DNA of 28,645 bases, taken from Krasilnikovozyma curviuscula. Taxonomy: Eukaryota > Basidiomycota > Tremellomycetes > Cystofilobasidiales > Mrakiaceae. The notes under the pieces are model-generated. The model ran no database searches, was not told where the DNA came from, and was given only the letters and a program-made list of their open reading frames with translations. The translations under genes were made by a program, and so were the position numbers. Every line of letters starts with the position of its first letter. Positions within the stretch are counted from its first letter, which is position 1. Below are positions 1 to 11,080 of this stretch, piece by piece. The stretch covers positions 1 through 28,645 of the forward strand of contig MVAQ01000254.1 in the NCBI GenBank assembly GCA_014825775.1, read 5' to 3'.

Positions 1-1
1 G

Positions 2-891
2 GACTGGACGGTGGAGAACGGGTTGGGGAGACTGAGGAAGAACAAGAAGGCTGATAGGACGATTGTTCGAGTCGAGTGGGGTCCGAAGGGAAGAGGATAT
101 TTGAAGGAAGATGGAATCGAGAAAGGAACTAGTGAGATGGAGCTTGGTATGACGTTCAATCTATTGTATCCTTTTTGCCGTCGAGAGACTGATGAACGCT
201 TTCCTCCGACAACATCAGGATTCTTTCTTGATGCTTTTGTCTTAAAGAAACTATACAAGGATGAATCACCCATATCGTTCTACCTGGCTCAGTTTGATTT
301 ACTCTCTGAGGTGAATATATCTCTTTCTTGCGTCTTCTGTTACATTTCGAAACTAACACAGTCGGTTTTGTATAGATACCCAGCCTGAAATCAGATGTTC
401 CAGGATTCAATGAAAAATATCTGAGTGCCCATAGAAATCAGTTCTGGCGGTCAAACTTCTGGATCGGAAATCCAGGCACCTTCAGCTCCATTCATAGAGT
501 GAGTTTCAAACACAGCAGTTTCCGATTTTTCGATATTCCGAATATCCTAATTACGTTCTCTCGGCTCTTTGATCAGGATCCCTATCACAACATTTTCACA
601 CAAATCAACGGTACCAAACTCGTGCACCTTTACCCGCCTTCAACACCATCAGCAGCGCTGTACCTTTCCCACCCACCTCAGCATCAATCGTCAACTCTCC
701 CAACACCACCAGCAACCATTGATTTGACCAAGTATCCGAATTTTCGAGAAGCTCGTAAAATGGAGATGAGTGTGGACGTCGAGAAAGGTGATGCGTTGTT
801 GATCCCAGAAGGATGGTACCACTGCGTGGAAAGCACCGAAACAGACGGGAATGAAGTACCAAGTATCTCTATCAACTACTGGTTCCGGTGA
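2..891 (+). CDS. JmjC (cupin-8) domain protein, 5' end outside window
   Basis: This is the 3' part of a gene coding for a JmjC-fold, Fe(II)/2-oxoglutarate-dependent oxygenase of the TYW5/HSPBAP1/JMJD type. Three exons are visible, 2-310, 376-498 and 577-891, with GT-AG introns, giving about 248 residues. The iron ligands can be read directly: His-Arg-Asp in SSIHRDPYHN (His at 493-495, Asp at 577-579) and a distal His in LLIPEGWYHCVES (820-822). The segment INGTKLVHLYPP matches the strand that follows the HxD motif in this family. The intron at 499-576 falls inside the HxD motif. Bases 166-247 look intron-like (GT start, AG end) but removing them breaks the frame, so I keep them as coding. The substrate (tRNA base, protein or small molecule) cannot be told. 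The start codon lies to the left of the window. Confidence 0.85.
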
Positions 892-1230
892 TTGGTGACT
901 GAATTGGCACCTGAAATGAATTCTTGGTCCCCTTCACCTCAGATGAGCTTTTCTACCAAGTAGAGGGAGAAAATGATTGATGGACGCTTCATTTGCTAGA
1001 CGAAAGCTATGGTCCAATGGCAATGAGTAGAATACCTCTTGTATGATTTGCCTATGTCATGTCTCTCAATATTTGATCTGGTTTTGGTTTTGTTAAATTT
1101 CAACTATTTTTCTGCCCTGATGACGTTTTGCTTGCCTTGGCTCATTTTTTGTGGCTCGAATGCCCATCTCAAATTAGCACTCGACAGTGACGACGGACCA
1201 GTTGAAAGGTGGATTGAATTACCGACCAGG

Positions 1231-3016
1231 ATGACTTCAAGGCTCTCAGCTCACCTACAGTCCCTCGTTCAGTCGCTGGAGTTGCAGTCGTCTATGACAG
1301 ACGCTCCTGCTGAAATTCAAGCTACAGAATCCTATGTCAACAACGCTAAGATGGTTCTAGGAGAGTACGACGAGAAGTTGAATGAGCTTGTCAGGCTGGC
1401 CAGGAAGTGGGAGGCAGAAATCGAGTTCTGGGAGAATTTGTTAGGCAGAGGCGGGCTTGGAGTGAGCAGTTACTTTGCTATGAGTGAGTGAAAGATCCCT
1501 TTCGTTCCATCTTTAGCTTTAATAATATTGACCTGTACTATAGCTCTCCCACAGCGGCTCTACTCGACTTCCAAACAGCTCCTGAACGAACCTCGAACCC
1601 TCTCGTCCCTCTTCCCAACGTTACCCAACATCTCGCGGCTCCAACACCTCAATAAATCCTCACTCACACCTTCTTTCCTACACTACACTCGTTTAGAGAT
1701 CTCCAGCCGAATCAAGACCCTGAGGAAGAAGCACGAAGAGATCGTAGAATCGATCGGCGCGTTGGTTGTCCAGCCTCCCAACTGGGACTCTACAGCTTTA
1801 ACAGCTGGTATCATCTCTGAAGTCCAACGGTCGAAACAGGTTCTTAAATCGTTAAAATCTCCACCGGAACTGGAAGTCTCGCTGAAGCGACCTAACCGCC
1901 TGACTCGCTACTGGATCCCCCTCATCCTGCTTCCAATCATCGTACCACCGCTCCTGGCTTACATTCCGATGGGTAAACAGGCTTTCGATGACGCTAAAGA
2001 GACCTTCAAGGGATTCTTGGTCAACTGGGTAGTCGAACCCGTGAAGGGAATCATTGACACTGTTCGATTTGGAAGTGGAGAGGGAGGCAGAGTTGTCAGT
2101 GAGGAGGGGGCTAAGAGTGACCTGGAGGTGAGAGCCATCAACCCTTCCCAGGCAATTTTCTTCCCCTGAAAAGATTCATTCTTCATTGCAGAGTCTTCAA
2201 AGGATGGTCCTCAGCTTCGCGGGCCCAATATCTGCACAACAAGCCAAAGAAATCTCTGAATCTGTCACCAAAGGAGATCTGTCCCTGGTGATGAGGGCGT
2301 ATGAAAAGGAGATTGAGTCTCCTATCTCAAGCGTGATTCGTGGTAAACTTGTTAGAGGATTGTTGATCCAGGTGCAGAAGACGAAGGTGAGAGGTTTCCT
2401 TCAGAAATGTTGGCATTACCCGACTGTTACTGAATCTGCTCATTTGTAGTGCGATCTTGATCTTGCATTGGAAGGAATTGACAAGCTGCTGAGATCTCAA
2501 GAACTCACATTCGCGTTCATTGGTGTTGCTCCTTCCTTGTTGATCCTCTACCTTTTCGGTGGATGGCTCAAAACGGTCTTGGCTATCGGCACTCCCCGTG
2601 GACAAAAGGTTTTGCGCAGACGAGGGCGAGAGGCTATTCGGTAAAGTCATTTCTAGATGACGTTTCTTCTTGTTGATGGTTACTAATTACTTCCTGTTAC
2701 TCTTATTAGTGCGATCGAGCTCCATCTCCTCCTCCTACCATCCTCGACCTCTTCCCCATCAGCACAGTCAGGTGGAACCGTAAACTCCCTTCTCGCCGAA
2801 GGCCAGCTTCATCTCGCCTTAATCAACCTGCGCTCGTCCTTTCCACTTAAGAAGAGCTTCCTCAGCAACCAGTCGAAGTTCAAGGCCACGAAATCACAAT
2901 GGGAATCGGATATGAACCTGATTGAGGATGTTAGCTACGGGCGAGATGTCAGACTGAAGGCTGTCAACAGAGCTTGGAGAAGCTGGAGCAAAATTGCTGG
3001 GTGGGAGAAGATCTAA
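1231..3016 (+). CDS. NCA2: NCA2 family mitochondrial membrane protein
   Basis: Homologue of yeast Nca2, a mitochondrial protein needed, with Nca3, for correct expression of the mitochondrially encoded ATP synthase subunits Atp6 and Atp8. Exons are 1231-1483, 1544-2127, 2192-2386, 2450-2640 and 2710-3016, all with GT-AG introns, giving about 509 residues. Family hallmarks are LTRYWIPLILLPIIVPPLL (first membrane segment), FLVNWVVEPVKGIIDTVR, then RGKLVRGLLIQVQKTK followed by the second membrane segment LTFAFIGVAPSLLILYLF, and the C-terminal basic GRDVRLKAVNRAWRSW. The reading frame is open back to 1039, but the stretch 1039-1230 encodes an unlike hydrophobic leader, so I prefer the ATG at 1231. 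An upstream exon cannot be excluded, because yeast Nca2 is longer. It is convergent with the next gene, with 106 bp between stop codons. Confidence 0.88.
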
Positions 3017-3122
3017 GTTAAAAAAAAACCGTGATTTGTCTGTGATCGCTTGCTGTACAGCTTGGTTTGAGAGGAAAATATCCAAACGGATCGTGCGGAA
3101 AGTATGCGCTATAAGCAATCGT

Positions 3123-5588
3123 CTACACGGCATTCGAGACGTTCTCGGTCTTCTCCTGGACCTCCTGATCCTTCCTATCTAACCCCCAGTTCTCATCGGT
3201 TACGACGTGCATCTTGATTTCCTTCATCCACGATGTCACGATCAGCCCAGCGACGGCCAGACCAATCGCGACATACCAGATCACACCGACAGATTTTGAG
3301 AAGGCGGCGATCACTTGCTGTTGCAAGGGCTGGGTGAGTGTCTTGACATAAGGGGCTGCAGCATAAGCTCTTTAAAAAATAACAGAAGCCAGATGAGAAG
3401 CCAGGTGAGATGGTGTTGTCTGTGTGTGACGTAGATTAAGAGACCGGAGACCTACATTTGAGACGACCCGCCAAGCATCAGAACGAACTCTTCCGGCAGG
3501 TTCTTAGCCAGCTGGTTCTGAATGACAGTGCTTCCGATGACGATGCCGACAGCCTGGCCCAGTGCACGCGTGTATATCATGAAGCTCAGAGCGTTGGCAG
3601 TCGCGTTGATGGGGAGCGACGACACGATAGGGAACATAGTGGTTGAGTAGAGCATTCCCTGAGAAATAGACTACAGTTATAGGAGATGACCTCGGTAATT
3701 ACAGAGCAGGGAAGCCACTCACCACGCCGACAGAGAGGACGACCTGCATGCCCTGGATATACGGGATGCTCCTGTGCCACGAGATCGTGGTGAAGATGGC
3801 CTCTCCAATGACAACAAACACCCACGCCGCGAAGCAGATGGCCCAGTACTTGTTCACGACCGTGATGGCGATGCCGGCGACAATGGCCATGGGCGCTGCG
3901 ACGAAGGCCTGTTTCGAAGCGTGCATGAATGTCAGAGCGATACCGAGATGGAAAAAGAAAACAAGCGCACGGTTCCGAACATGTCGATTCCGGATTTGGT
4001 GGGAGAGTCCCCTTTGCAGGCTTGCAAGAACAGCGGGAGATAGTATGTCAACATGAGAACGACGATGCCCTGAGATAACCACCGAAGAACGTCAGCTCGC
4101 GTCGCAAAGAGAACATGATTCCCACGTACGTGAATGAATGTTTGGAGGTATCCCGACACGGATGTGCGGTTACCAAAGAGGTAGATTGGGATAGTGGGCT
4201 CCTTGACGAACTTGGATGACTCCCAGATGAAGAAACCGCCCATACCCAGGGCGCCAACGATGATTGGTACAAGGACCTGTGCTGATTTCCAAGGATACGA
4301 AGAGCCTCCCCTGATATAACAGCCATGGCCATTCAGTTAATGGACGTATGTGTATAATGACACAGAGAGGCTTACCAGGTCAATCCGAGCAGGAACGACA
4401 CAGTTGAACCGACGACAAGGGCGTTGCCGATCCAGTCAACTCGTCTGAGTTTGACGAAAATGTGCTCGGTCTTGGATTTCAGGTTGAGGAACGCAATGAC
4501 GAGGGCCATGGAGAGAGCGCAGACAGGGAGGTTCAAGTAGAATAACCTGAACAGGCAATCAATATAAAGGCAAAGATGGGGTTAGAAATGCGATGCGATG
4601 ACTGCAGGAAAACCGACGATGTACCATCGCCATTGACCGGCATCTGCTAGAGCTCCTGACATGACTGGTCCGACCTTAGAAAGGAACAAGATGAACCTGA
4701 GAGTCAGCGACTCGGTCCAACGAAAGGCGTTCAGTAATACTAATAGAAATTGACTCACTGCTGACGCTAAGGCCCAAACACCCCCAATAAGACCCATGAT
4801 AGGACCTCTCTCGACAACAGGGAGCATATCACTGATGATGATGCCTGGAAGCGACTCGATTCCGCCGCCGCCGAAGCCCTGGAGCACCCTTCCGGCGATG
4901 AGGGCGTTCATCGACTGGGCAGAGCCCGAAACAGCTGATCCGATAGAAAACAGAATGAGGGAGACGATAAGGACTGGGCGGCGGCCGAAGATGTTGGACA
5001 GGGAGCCAGAGAGGGAGACGAAAGCTGTCGCCGAGATAGAGTCTGACACGCAGAGCGAAGGTAATCAGTGCGTGTTCAAGTGTGGATGGAGCAAGGGAAG
5101 AGAGACGTACATGATGAACCAACCCACTCGAAGGTGGAACCTCCGTTTAAGTCGTTGGCGATTGTCGGCAGGGCGGTTGACACGGCTGTCTGCGGAGGGC
5201 AGGGGGTCAAAGTCAGCGTTCATAGCTGATGGAGATATACAAACCGAAACACCGAAATATACCAAATCAAGAGCAACCAAAAATGTACTGAAAGAAGCAG
5301 CACAGAGGGAGTTGGTAAGCAAGGATCGTTCAGAGAAAGAAGGCATATAAACAAACGTGAGATAACATGTAAACAGTTCACTTACGTTACGAGCAAAGCG
5401 AAGATGACACTCCAGAACCTGAAGTCCTTTTTTGTCTTCTGGACAACTACCAACATAGTAGCTTTCTCACTTTCGGTCGCTGCATTGGAGAAACTGACTG
5501 ATGGTTTCGTTTCCGGCTCGGGAACGGTAACGTCGAGTGCGGTGAGAGAGGTTGCAGAGGCTATTGCTGTAGCTGGTGCTTCTGACAT
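3123..5588 (-). CDS. MFS multidrug exporter, DHA2 (14-TM) type
   Basis: Proton-coupled major facilitator exporter of the DHA2 drug:H+ antiporter family, expected in the plasma membrane. Eleven exons joined by ten GT-AG introns (60-98 nt) give 575 residues. A second in-frame ATG at 5600 would add four. Visible motifs are TM1 LVALDLTAVSTALPTIAND, the motif-A-like loop GSLSNIFGRRPVLI with Asn in place of the usual Asp, the TM4-5 region RVLQGFGGGGIESLPGIIIS, and GPVMSGALADAGQWRW, which is characteristic of DHA2 pumps. The hydrophilic N-terminus is about 55 residues. An apparent frame break near 3970 is an ordinary 62-nt intron (3909-3970), after which GIDMFGT runs into AFVAAPMAIVAG. Substrate is unknown; related pumps export mycotoxins, siderophores or azoles. 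Gene start faces NAA38 across 438 bp. Confidence 0.9.
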
Positions 5589-6026
5589 GCTGCCTAACAA
5601 TTCGAGTTTGAGGATTAGCGTCTGAATGGGGAAAAGGAGGGAAAATTTAGGTCCACCTTTTTAAGGAGCGGCAATCGTTGCCCTCGCCGTCGTGGTCGGT
5701 CTCCTCACCTCTGGACAAGGGTGTGTAGCCGTGAAGCAACCGCCGGACGTAGCGACACCTCAGCGAAGTAGTTCTACGGGTAGCTTGCGTGTCCTTCGTG
5801 GTTCAAGGGCCAAGCAGGAACCAGCCCCACGTTGTGGCCAGTTGGAAAGACTTGGAAGACCCATGGCGGATCAACGGGGGCGTCGAACCGGTTCGGGATG
5901 GGCTAGTTCGGATTTCCCTGATGTTATTGTAGAGTAATTATAGTGCTGATTAGTGATGTCAAGGGTCAGTGAAAGAGGCGCTTGAAAAAAATATGGATCA
6001 ATAAGAAAAAAAAAGAAAAAGAAAAC
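5589..6026. other. Divergent intergenic region, DHA2 exporter / NAA38
   Basis: About 440 bp between two divergently transcribed starts, so it should hold both promoters. No clear TATA box is seen on either side. The last 40 bp before the NAA38 ATG are an A-rich tract (5985-6025), typical of a fungal 5' leader. An open frame at 5692-5937 has no recognisable product. Confidence 0.5.
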
Positions 6027-6487
6027 ATGCCCCACAGCATGCAAGCCATGCGACAAACTCGCGCTGTAAGATCGAAACCACAACCAACTCTCCGAAAATC
6101 CTCGATTCTCCGCCAGGACATCTCGTCAGGAATGCCTCTGCCCTTCCTGTCGTCCCTTACCTCCCCAACCTCCCCTCTCCAATCGCTGCAGCAAACGCTC
6201 AACAGCACATACCGCTTCACCACCACTGACACGCGCACCTTCACTGGCAAGCTCATCTGCATCGACCGGGAGAAGAACATCATCATCGACGGTGTCATCG
6301 AGGAGAAGGACGGCAGAGGCAGGGACGTCGGCATGGTTATGATTCCTTGGAAGTAAGTCGAAGACGGTTGAAGAAAGAAAGAATTGACCGCTGAAGAAGC
6401 TGACCTTTTTGTCTCCTTCTAACTGGCTCTTTCTGTATCTGCATATGACTTTTCAGATGGATCATAAAGTCTGAGATTGAAATGTGA
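6027..6487 (+). CDS. NAA38: NAA38 (LSMD1/Mak31-like), NatC auxiliary subunit
   Basis: Small Sm-fold protein matching the auxiliary subunit of the NatC N-terminal acetyltransferase, which acetylates Met-Leu/Ile/Phe-type nascent N-termini on the ribosome together with Naa30 and Naa35. Two exons, 6027-6352 and 6457-6487, joined by a GT-AG intron of 104 nt, encode 118 residues. The Sm1 motif is LNSTYRFTTTDTRTFTGKL followed by ICIDREKNIIIDG; the Sm2 part is RDVGMVMIPWK plus the last exon, which adds WIIKSEIEM. The ATG at 6027 is the first in frame after the A-rich leader; a longer open frame upstream has no ATG. The first 45 or so residues are basic and unlike the Sm core. A canonical LSM RNA-binding subunit is the alternative, but the MVMIPWK/WIIK ending favours NAA38. 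Confidence 0.8.
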
Positions 6488-7000
6488 GGTGTGTGTGCTC
6501 TAGGAGTGGAAGAGGTGGGACAAAGTCGTCAGGTTGTGTGCTGTGGGGAGACGACACTACTAGACAGATCGTCATGCCCTCAGAAAAGGACAACCAAGTA
6601 AGCCTTCAACTCTCAATTGATATGTCTCCCTTTGGTATCTAAATGTCGCGAATTCGCTCTGTGTTCCAGGAGTACTGCTTGCACCTTCACCTGCTGTTCA
6701 TCCCTACCTCCGTCCCACGAAGCCCATCTCGATCCGAGCTTTGGTCTGGATATCCTCGTATCAATTCTAAACCTTACCACACCGGCCGTCTTCGTCGTCG
6801 GCCACGAGTTCCAACAAATTCGCATAGGGAAAATTCAATCTTTCAGCTAAGCACTATGGCCGGGATGACTAGCTGTTTTGTGACGGAGTTTGTAGCAAAC
6901 AACATTTTATACGAGACGATCAGGTGGTCTATCTAAGAAGTGGACGATGAAGAGCGAACGAAGCAATTTATAAAACGTCTGTGCGCGGACGGAGGGCACA
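6488..7000. other. Convergent intergenic region with an exon-like segment
   Basis: Lies between the stops of NAA38 and the DHA1 exporter. Bases 6503-6599 are open in one frame and end in a good donor (GTAAGC at 6599-6604), with a possible acceptor near 6669, so an unrecognised exon or alternative 3' end is possible. I recognise no protein family in any frame here. Confidence 0.35.
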
Positions 7001-9384
7001 TCATGCAGAGGCATATTTAGACTTGGCTCGGAGAGACGGCCCATACTGGATCATGTACTACAAGGGCAACAGAGTGAGATAGTCAATATCATGTTTCACG
7101 TCCAAGCGAAGAGCAAGGTCAAGTTCTACTGACGTATAGCATCGGGACCATGAGCAGAGACAATCCAGCGAGAAGGCTTGAACCGCCACCGAGGCCCATC
7201 TTGACGAACATAGCCCTGCCGAAGAGAGGGAAGACAGACGCAAAGGAGGATCGGAAGAGGGCGTTCCCTGCAAGGACGGAAGCCTGTTCGTTCGGGTATG
7301 AGAGTGGCAGGTAGACGATGGCCGACTGGAAGAGAAGGTAGATACCAGGACTATAGAAACGGAGCTTGTCAGCGATGGACAGCTCCGTGACAAAAGTCGA
7401 CTAAATGGACTTACAGATACAATCCTACTCCTATCGTTGGAACGATCCAGTGCACAGAAGATCTCGCAGACCACCCGAACAACAGCTGGCTAGCGGGAAT
7501 GAACGGGCCCGCAAACAAGCCCAGTGTGAGCGTCATCTCCGGCACGAGCCCACCAGCTCGGATGATGCGCGGCGTGAAGACGTATTTGAGGTACCAGAAG
7601 TAGAAGATTAGTGTGAAGAACTCGGCGACGATGATGGCAAGGAAGGGAAGACCCGAGGTTCCGAGCGTGAAGTGGTAAATATCGGTGTAGACCAAGGGGA
7701 AGCTCTCGAACCACACTGTGCAACGAAAAAGAAAACACGTTATGACGAAATCAACCAAAAAAATACGGGATTATACTCACGATAGAAGATTGCATAGACC
7801 AAACTTAGGAAGGAGAAAACCACCGTCAAATGGGGGTATGAGTATCAGCAAGACAAGGAAATAACTCACGCAATGTAAATGTTAATCATCAGCACCGCAG
7901 GTTCCAGCATCAACTTGAAAGGCTTAACCAAGCTGGAGTATGCGAGTTCACGCTTCGAGAGCGCAGCCTGATCGATCTCACTCTGACTCTTGATCCTCGG
8001 GTTGCCGGTCAGCTTTCTCAGCCGTCTAGCGCGACGCAAAAGGATGGTCGAGGAGAGAGTTTCTGGTAATAAAAAGGTGAGGACAATGGCGCTGAACCCT
8101 GAAAGCCAGGCGAGTTCCCAGAAGGGCCATCGCCAACCCTTGGCTTCAGCAGCGAAACCACCCTAGAGAGTTTGGCAGAGGAGCGATACGTCAGCGGAAA
8201 ATATACGAGAAAAGCTGGAAAGGGTTGGCTCACAATCACCGGACCAAGAACAGGTCCTGCAACACCCCCGATCGCCCAAGTAGCGATGACATACGGGACC
8301 TGAGATGGATGACTGATATCAGCGAGTGACGCACCGCCTCTGCAGAGTCGAGTGAAATCGTATCAAGTAAGCTTTCCAGGGTCACAGTCGTAGACTTTAA
8401 AGTTGAAGCAATTACTCACGTTGCCAGAGCGGGAGAGCCCAAGAATCCAGTCAGGGCTCTGAGGACGAGGAGACCGGCGATGTTGGTACTGAGGGCGAGG
8501 GGAATCTGGAGAATGAAGAACAGCCAGAGGGTGATGATATACACAGTGTTTCTTCCAATGAGTGGAATTTCTTGGAGAGGTGAGAGAAACATGGGGCCGA
8601 TACCTATCACGGGAGAAAGTTAGGCCACTAGAATGGACACAGGAAGTACCTAAGGAGAGAGAAACGCACCGTAGAACATCACGAAAAGAGTGAGTCCAAG
8701 TTCAGCAACGGTGAGCGAGACACCAAACTCCTCTTGGATACCTGTAATCCCGGGCGTGTAGATCGCAGAACCCTATTGTGCACAGCATCCAAGGCGTGAG
8801 CAAGACGTTGTACAGACAGTGGGACTGGAGCAAACCTTACAATGTAAACTGAAAAGGTGAGCAGCGATATCAAGCCCATAACCAAATATCTTTTTCGATC
8901 GGACCAATTTCTGAATGAGAAGAAAGGGCAGAGCGCGAGTCAGAATGAGGGGCAAGAGGTAACAACACCAGAAAGCGACTTGCTGTGGATTCGCCTGATC
9001 GTTATCGACATACCAATCGACAAGGATGTCAGCCTCATAATCGGCTTTTTTGATCTTCTCCGCCTGAAGAGCTTCTTCTCTCTCCTTCAATCCAGCCTTC
9101 AGAGCGCCGTCTATGTTACCCGACTCAGCGTCTTTGATACTGGCAAACGGCTGCTGCTGATCACCGACGTTAGTATGCAGGCTCGAATGACTGAGGGAAA
9201 CGGCACTTGGAGAAGTAGATTGGGATTGAGCGGACGCATCAATCGCTGTTGGATCGGGAAGACCAAGATAGCGAGGTGGGATCTTGAAGTCTGGTAGTTG
9301 CTCTGGGTAGGGGAAGACCTTGCCGTCGGAAACGTAGTTGACGACTTGGCCAAAGAAGGAGTCACGAACAATGTCTGCTACCAT
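7001..9384 (-). CDS. MFS multidrug exporter, DHA1 (FLR1/MDR1-like, 12-TM)
   Basis: Drug:H+ antiporter of the DHA1 family, close in pattern to fungal fluconazole/benomyl exporters (CaMDR1, FLR1), expected in the plasma membrane. Ten exons and nine introns give 584 residues. The N-terminus VRDSFFGQVVNYVSDGK, then LVDWYVDNDQANPQ and NWS, is the signature cytoplasmic leader of this subfamily. Further motifs are AIYTPGI in TM1, PLQEIPLIGRNTVYIITL (the subfamily's TM2-3 loop), RALTGFLGSPALATGG, and GPVLGPVIGGFAAEAKGWRW. The last exon encodes YMIQYGPSLRAKSKYASA. The first intron (8911-8983) begins GCAAGT, and only this GC donor joins NPQ to NWSDRK in frame. A second ATG at 9435 would add 17 residues; MVADIVRD at 9384 fits the family better. 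Confidence 0.92.
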
Positions 9385-10404
9385 GGTTAGGTCGGTTGCA
9401 AGGGGTTGAAGAGGTTGTGCCGACGAGTGTTGCAATCGACTGTGAGGTGATGGAGAAGTGCGCCAATTGGAAGTGGAAGGAGAGAAAACTTAGCATTGAA
9501 CTAAGCGTCTTATATACTTTCTTCTTTTCATCCGAGCTTTACTGACCGAAGCCATTTTTTCACCATCAGCGCTAGAGGAAAAATGTTTACCTCCATCCTT
9601 TCTCCACTCTCAAAGTCTTCCCGGCTGCCGTTCTACTCTTCGCTTTTAAATAATAAACATTAACTCCTCGGACTTTCTGTATGGTGTAGGCAGTTGCATA
9701 CAGGCGACTGCTGATAAATGGATCAGTCAGCAAGCAATTTAAGTGCGACAACGATTGGTAAATAAGGGACCGCCACCGACTTGGCCTGCCTAGCGAACAT
9801 CGTAACACCGCACCCTTGAATGAGAATGTCTGACACTGCAGCTGCATCCTATGGAGGTGATTCATGACTTGTTGTGCGATCGTGTTGATTCAACGAGGCT
9901 AAGAATGGGGGATTCCAATGAAGGTGAGGTTACCGTAAAGCGCATCGAACGCGCGTTGAACGGCACGAAACAAATAGTGCAATGATATGGATGGGTACTG
10001 AAGATGGAGGTTGAGACAAGATTGGAGGTGTGGAGGTAGTAGAGATAGAAATGCTACGATTTTGTACGGAGCTTGGTTAAACGTGAGGATGGAATTTGTG
10101 CGAGTTGGACAGGACATGGGCTGCTGTTAAGAGAGGCTAGGAAGCGCACTCAGTTCGTTCAAAGCTCATCAAAATAAACAGGCGCGTTCGAATTTTAGTA
10201 CCCTGGACGGACTTCTAGCAACTCAGCAGTGGAAATTCATCCTTTGCACGTGCTCTAAAGACCATGTACTATCTTACACACACATCATAGACACCATCGA
10301 CAACATTTTGAACCCTTCTTCAGCCTCCGCCTGGACCGTCCTCAGATTCGAACGAGTTTGCGACGGTCTGTGGAAGCTTCGGCAGACAGACGCCAGCGAG
10401 CACA
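9385..10404. other. About 1 kb without a supportable gene
   Basis: The left end is the DHA1 exporter promoter. The rest holds only short open frames on the minus strand (9587-9865 and 9899-10117) with no splice pattern or family resemblance. Bases 10300-10404 are open and look codon-like, running close to the ORF at 10405, but give no recognisable protein. Confidence 0.5.
9509..9518 (-). promoter_or_regulatory. Candidate TATA box of the DHA1 exporter
   Basis: On the minus strand the sequence reads GTATATAAGA, about 125 bp upstream of the ATG at 9384. Spacing and sequence fit a fungal TATA element, which is common in stress-inducible transporter genes. No activator site was identified. Confidence 0.45.
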
Positions 10405-10800
10405 ATGACCATTCCAAAGAGACTGTCAAGCCTTAACCTGATAGAAATCACTACCGTTCAAAGAGAGAATCTCAAGCACCCATACCGACAAGAAGTCAGA
10501 TCGGAACTAGAAATCGTTGTCTGGGGCGAGGAAAGGTGCTATTCAGATCGTGCGAGAGCCACCTTCAGTGCCTGCTTGAGGCCCGATCACATCTTCATTC
10601 CATCAAGTTCAAGGTTCCGTTATAAGTTATGGTCTGGTTTCCTCACCATGTTCGCAAGATCACTGAGAAAAGCAAATGACGACGTGATCAGCCAGCACCT
10701 AATTGCTGCGACCGCCGAAGGAAACCTTCACACTAAAGAGAACAGCCTAATCAAGGTTACTTATCACCCTGATTGCTTTAAATTAGGAAGAAACAATTAG
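10405..10800 (+). CDS. Unrecognised 131-codon open reading frame
   Basis: An uninterrupted frame from ATG to TAG. The product would be a mildly basic, soluble protein with one central hydrophobic patch (LWSGFLTMFA), no signal peptide, no membrane segment and two or three scattered cysteines. I do not recognise a family. It is intronless, whereas nearly every recognised gene here has introns, so it may be a chance frame, a young gene or the remnant of a decayed gene. Confidence 0.3.
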   Translation: MTIPKRLSSLNLIEITTVQRENLKHPYRQEVRSELEIVVWGEERCYSDRARATFSACLRPDHIFIPSSSRFRYKLWSGFLTMFARSLRKANDDVISQHLIAATAEGNLHTKENSLIKVTYHPDCFKLGRNN

Positions 10801-10945
10801 AGGACGACAAGAAGGAAGAAGAGACCGAAGAATCATCTGACGTCTTCCTAACCATTCTCACGTTGTTTAGAATCCAGTGCTCTTCCTCTATCCTCTGTTG
10901 GGGATGTACTTCTTATCTGATGGGGTTGAAACTACTCTCATATGA

Positions 10946-10954
10946 TATATAAAG
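10946..10954 (+). promoter_or_regulatory. Candidate TATA box upstream of the 11081 gene
   Basis: TATATAAAG lies about 130 bp upstream of the ATG at 11081, at a distance usual for a fungal TATA element plus 5' leader. It supports the idea that a transcript starts near 11000. Confidence 0.4.
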
Positions 10955-11080
10955 AGGACAGGTGAGATCCTTATGCTGCCTTCCCACCTTGTGTCCGGAC
11001 CTAGCCCTCACCAAGCTTTCACCTACACTTCGCCCAACAACAGAAGCTACAGTAGCCTGTTCGATTTATCAAACAGAACA

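Noticed and set aside
1039..1230. Upstream extension of NCA2 with a hydrophobic leader
   Set aside because: The stretch is AT-rich, unlike known NCA2 N-termini, and most likely 5' untranslated.
3909..3970. Apparent frameshift in the DHA2 exporter
   Set aside because: A 62-nt GT-AG intron restores a conserved junction (GIDMFGT to AFVAAPM), so no mutation is needed.
3748..4082. Open frames on the plus strand inside the DHA2 exporter
   Set aside because: They are antisense to well-supported exons and show no family resemblance.
4796..5350. 184-codon plus-strand frame
   Set aside because: It is the antisense shadow of the exporter's first exons; the minus strand carries clear MFS motifs.
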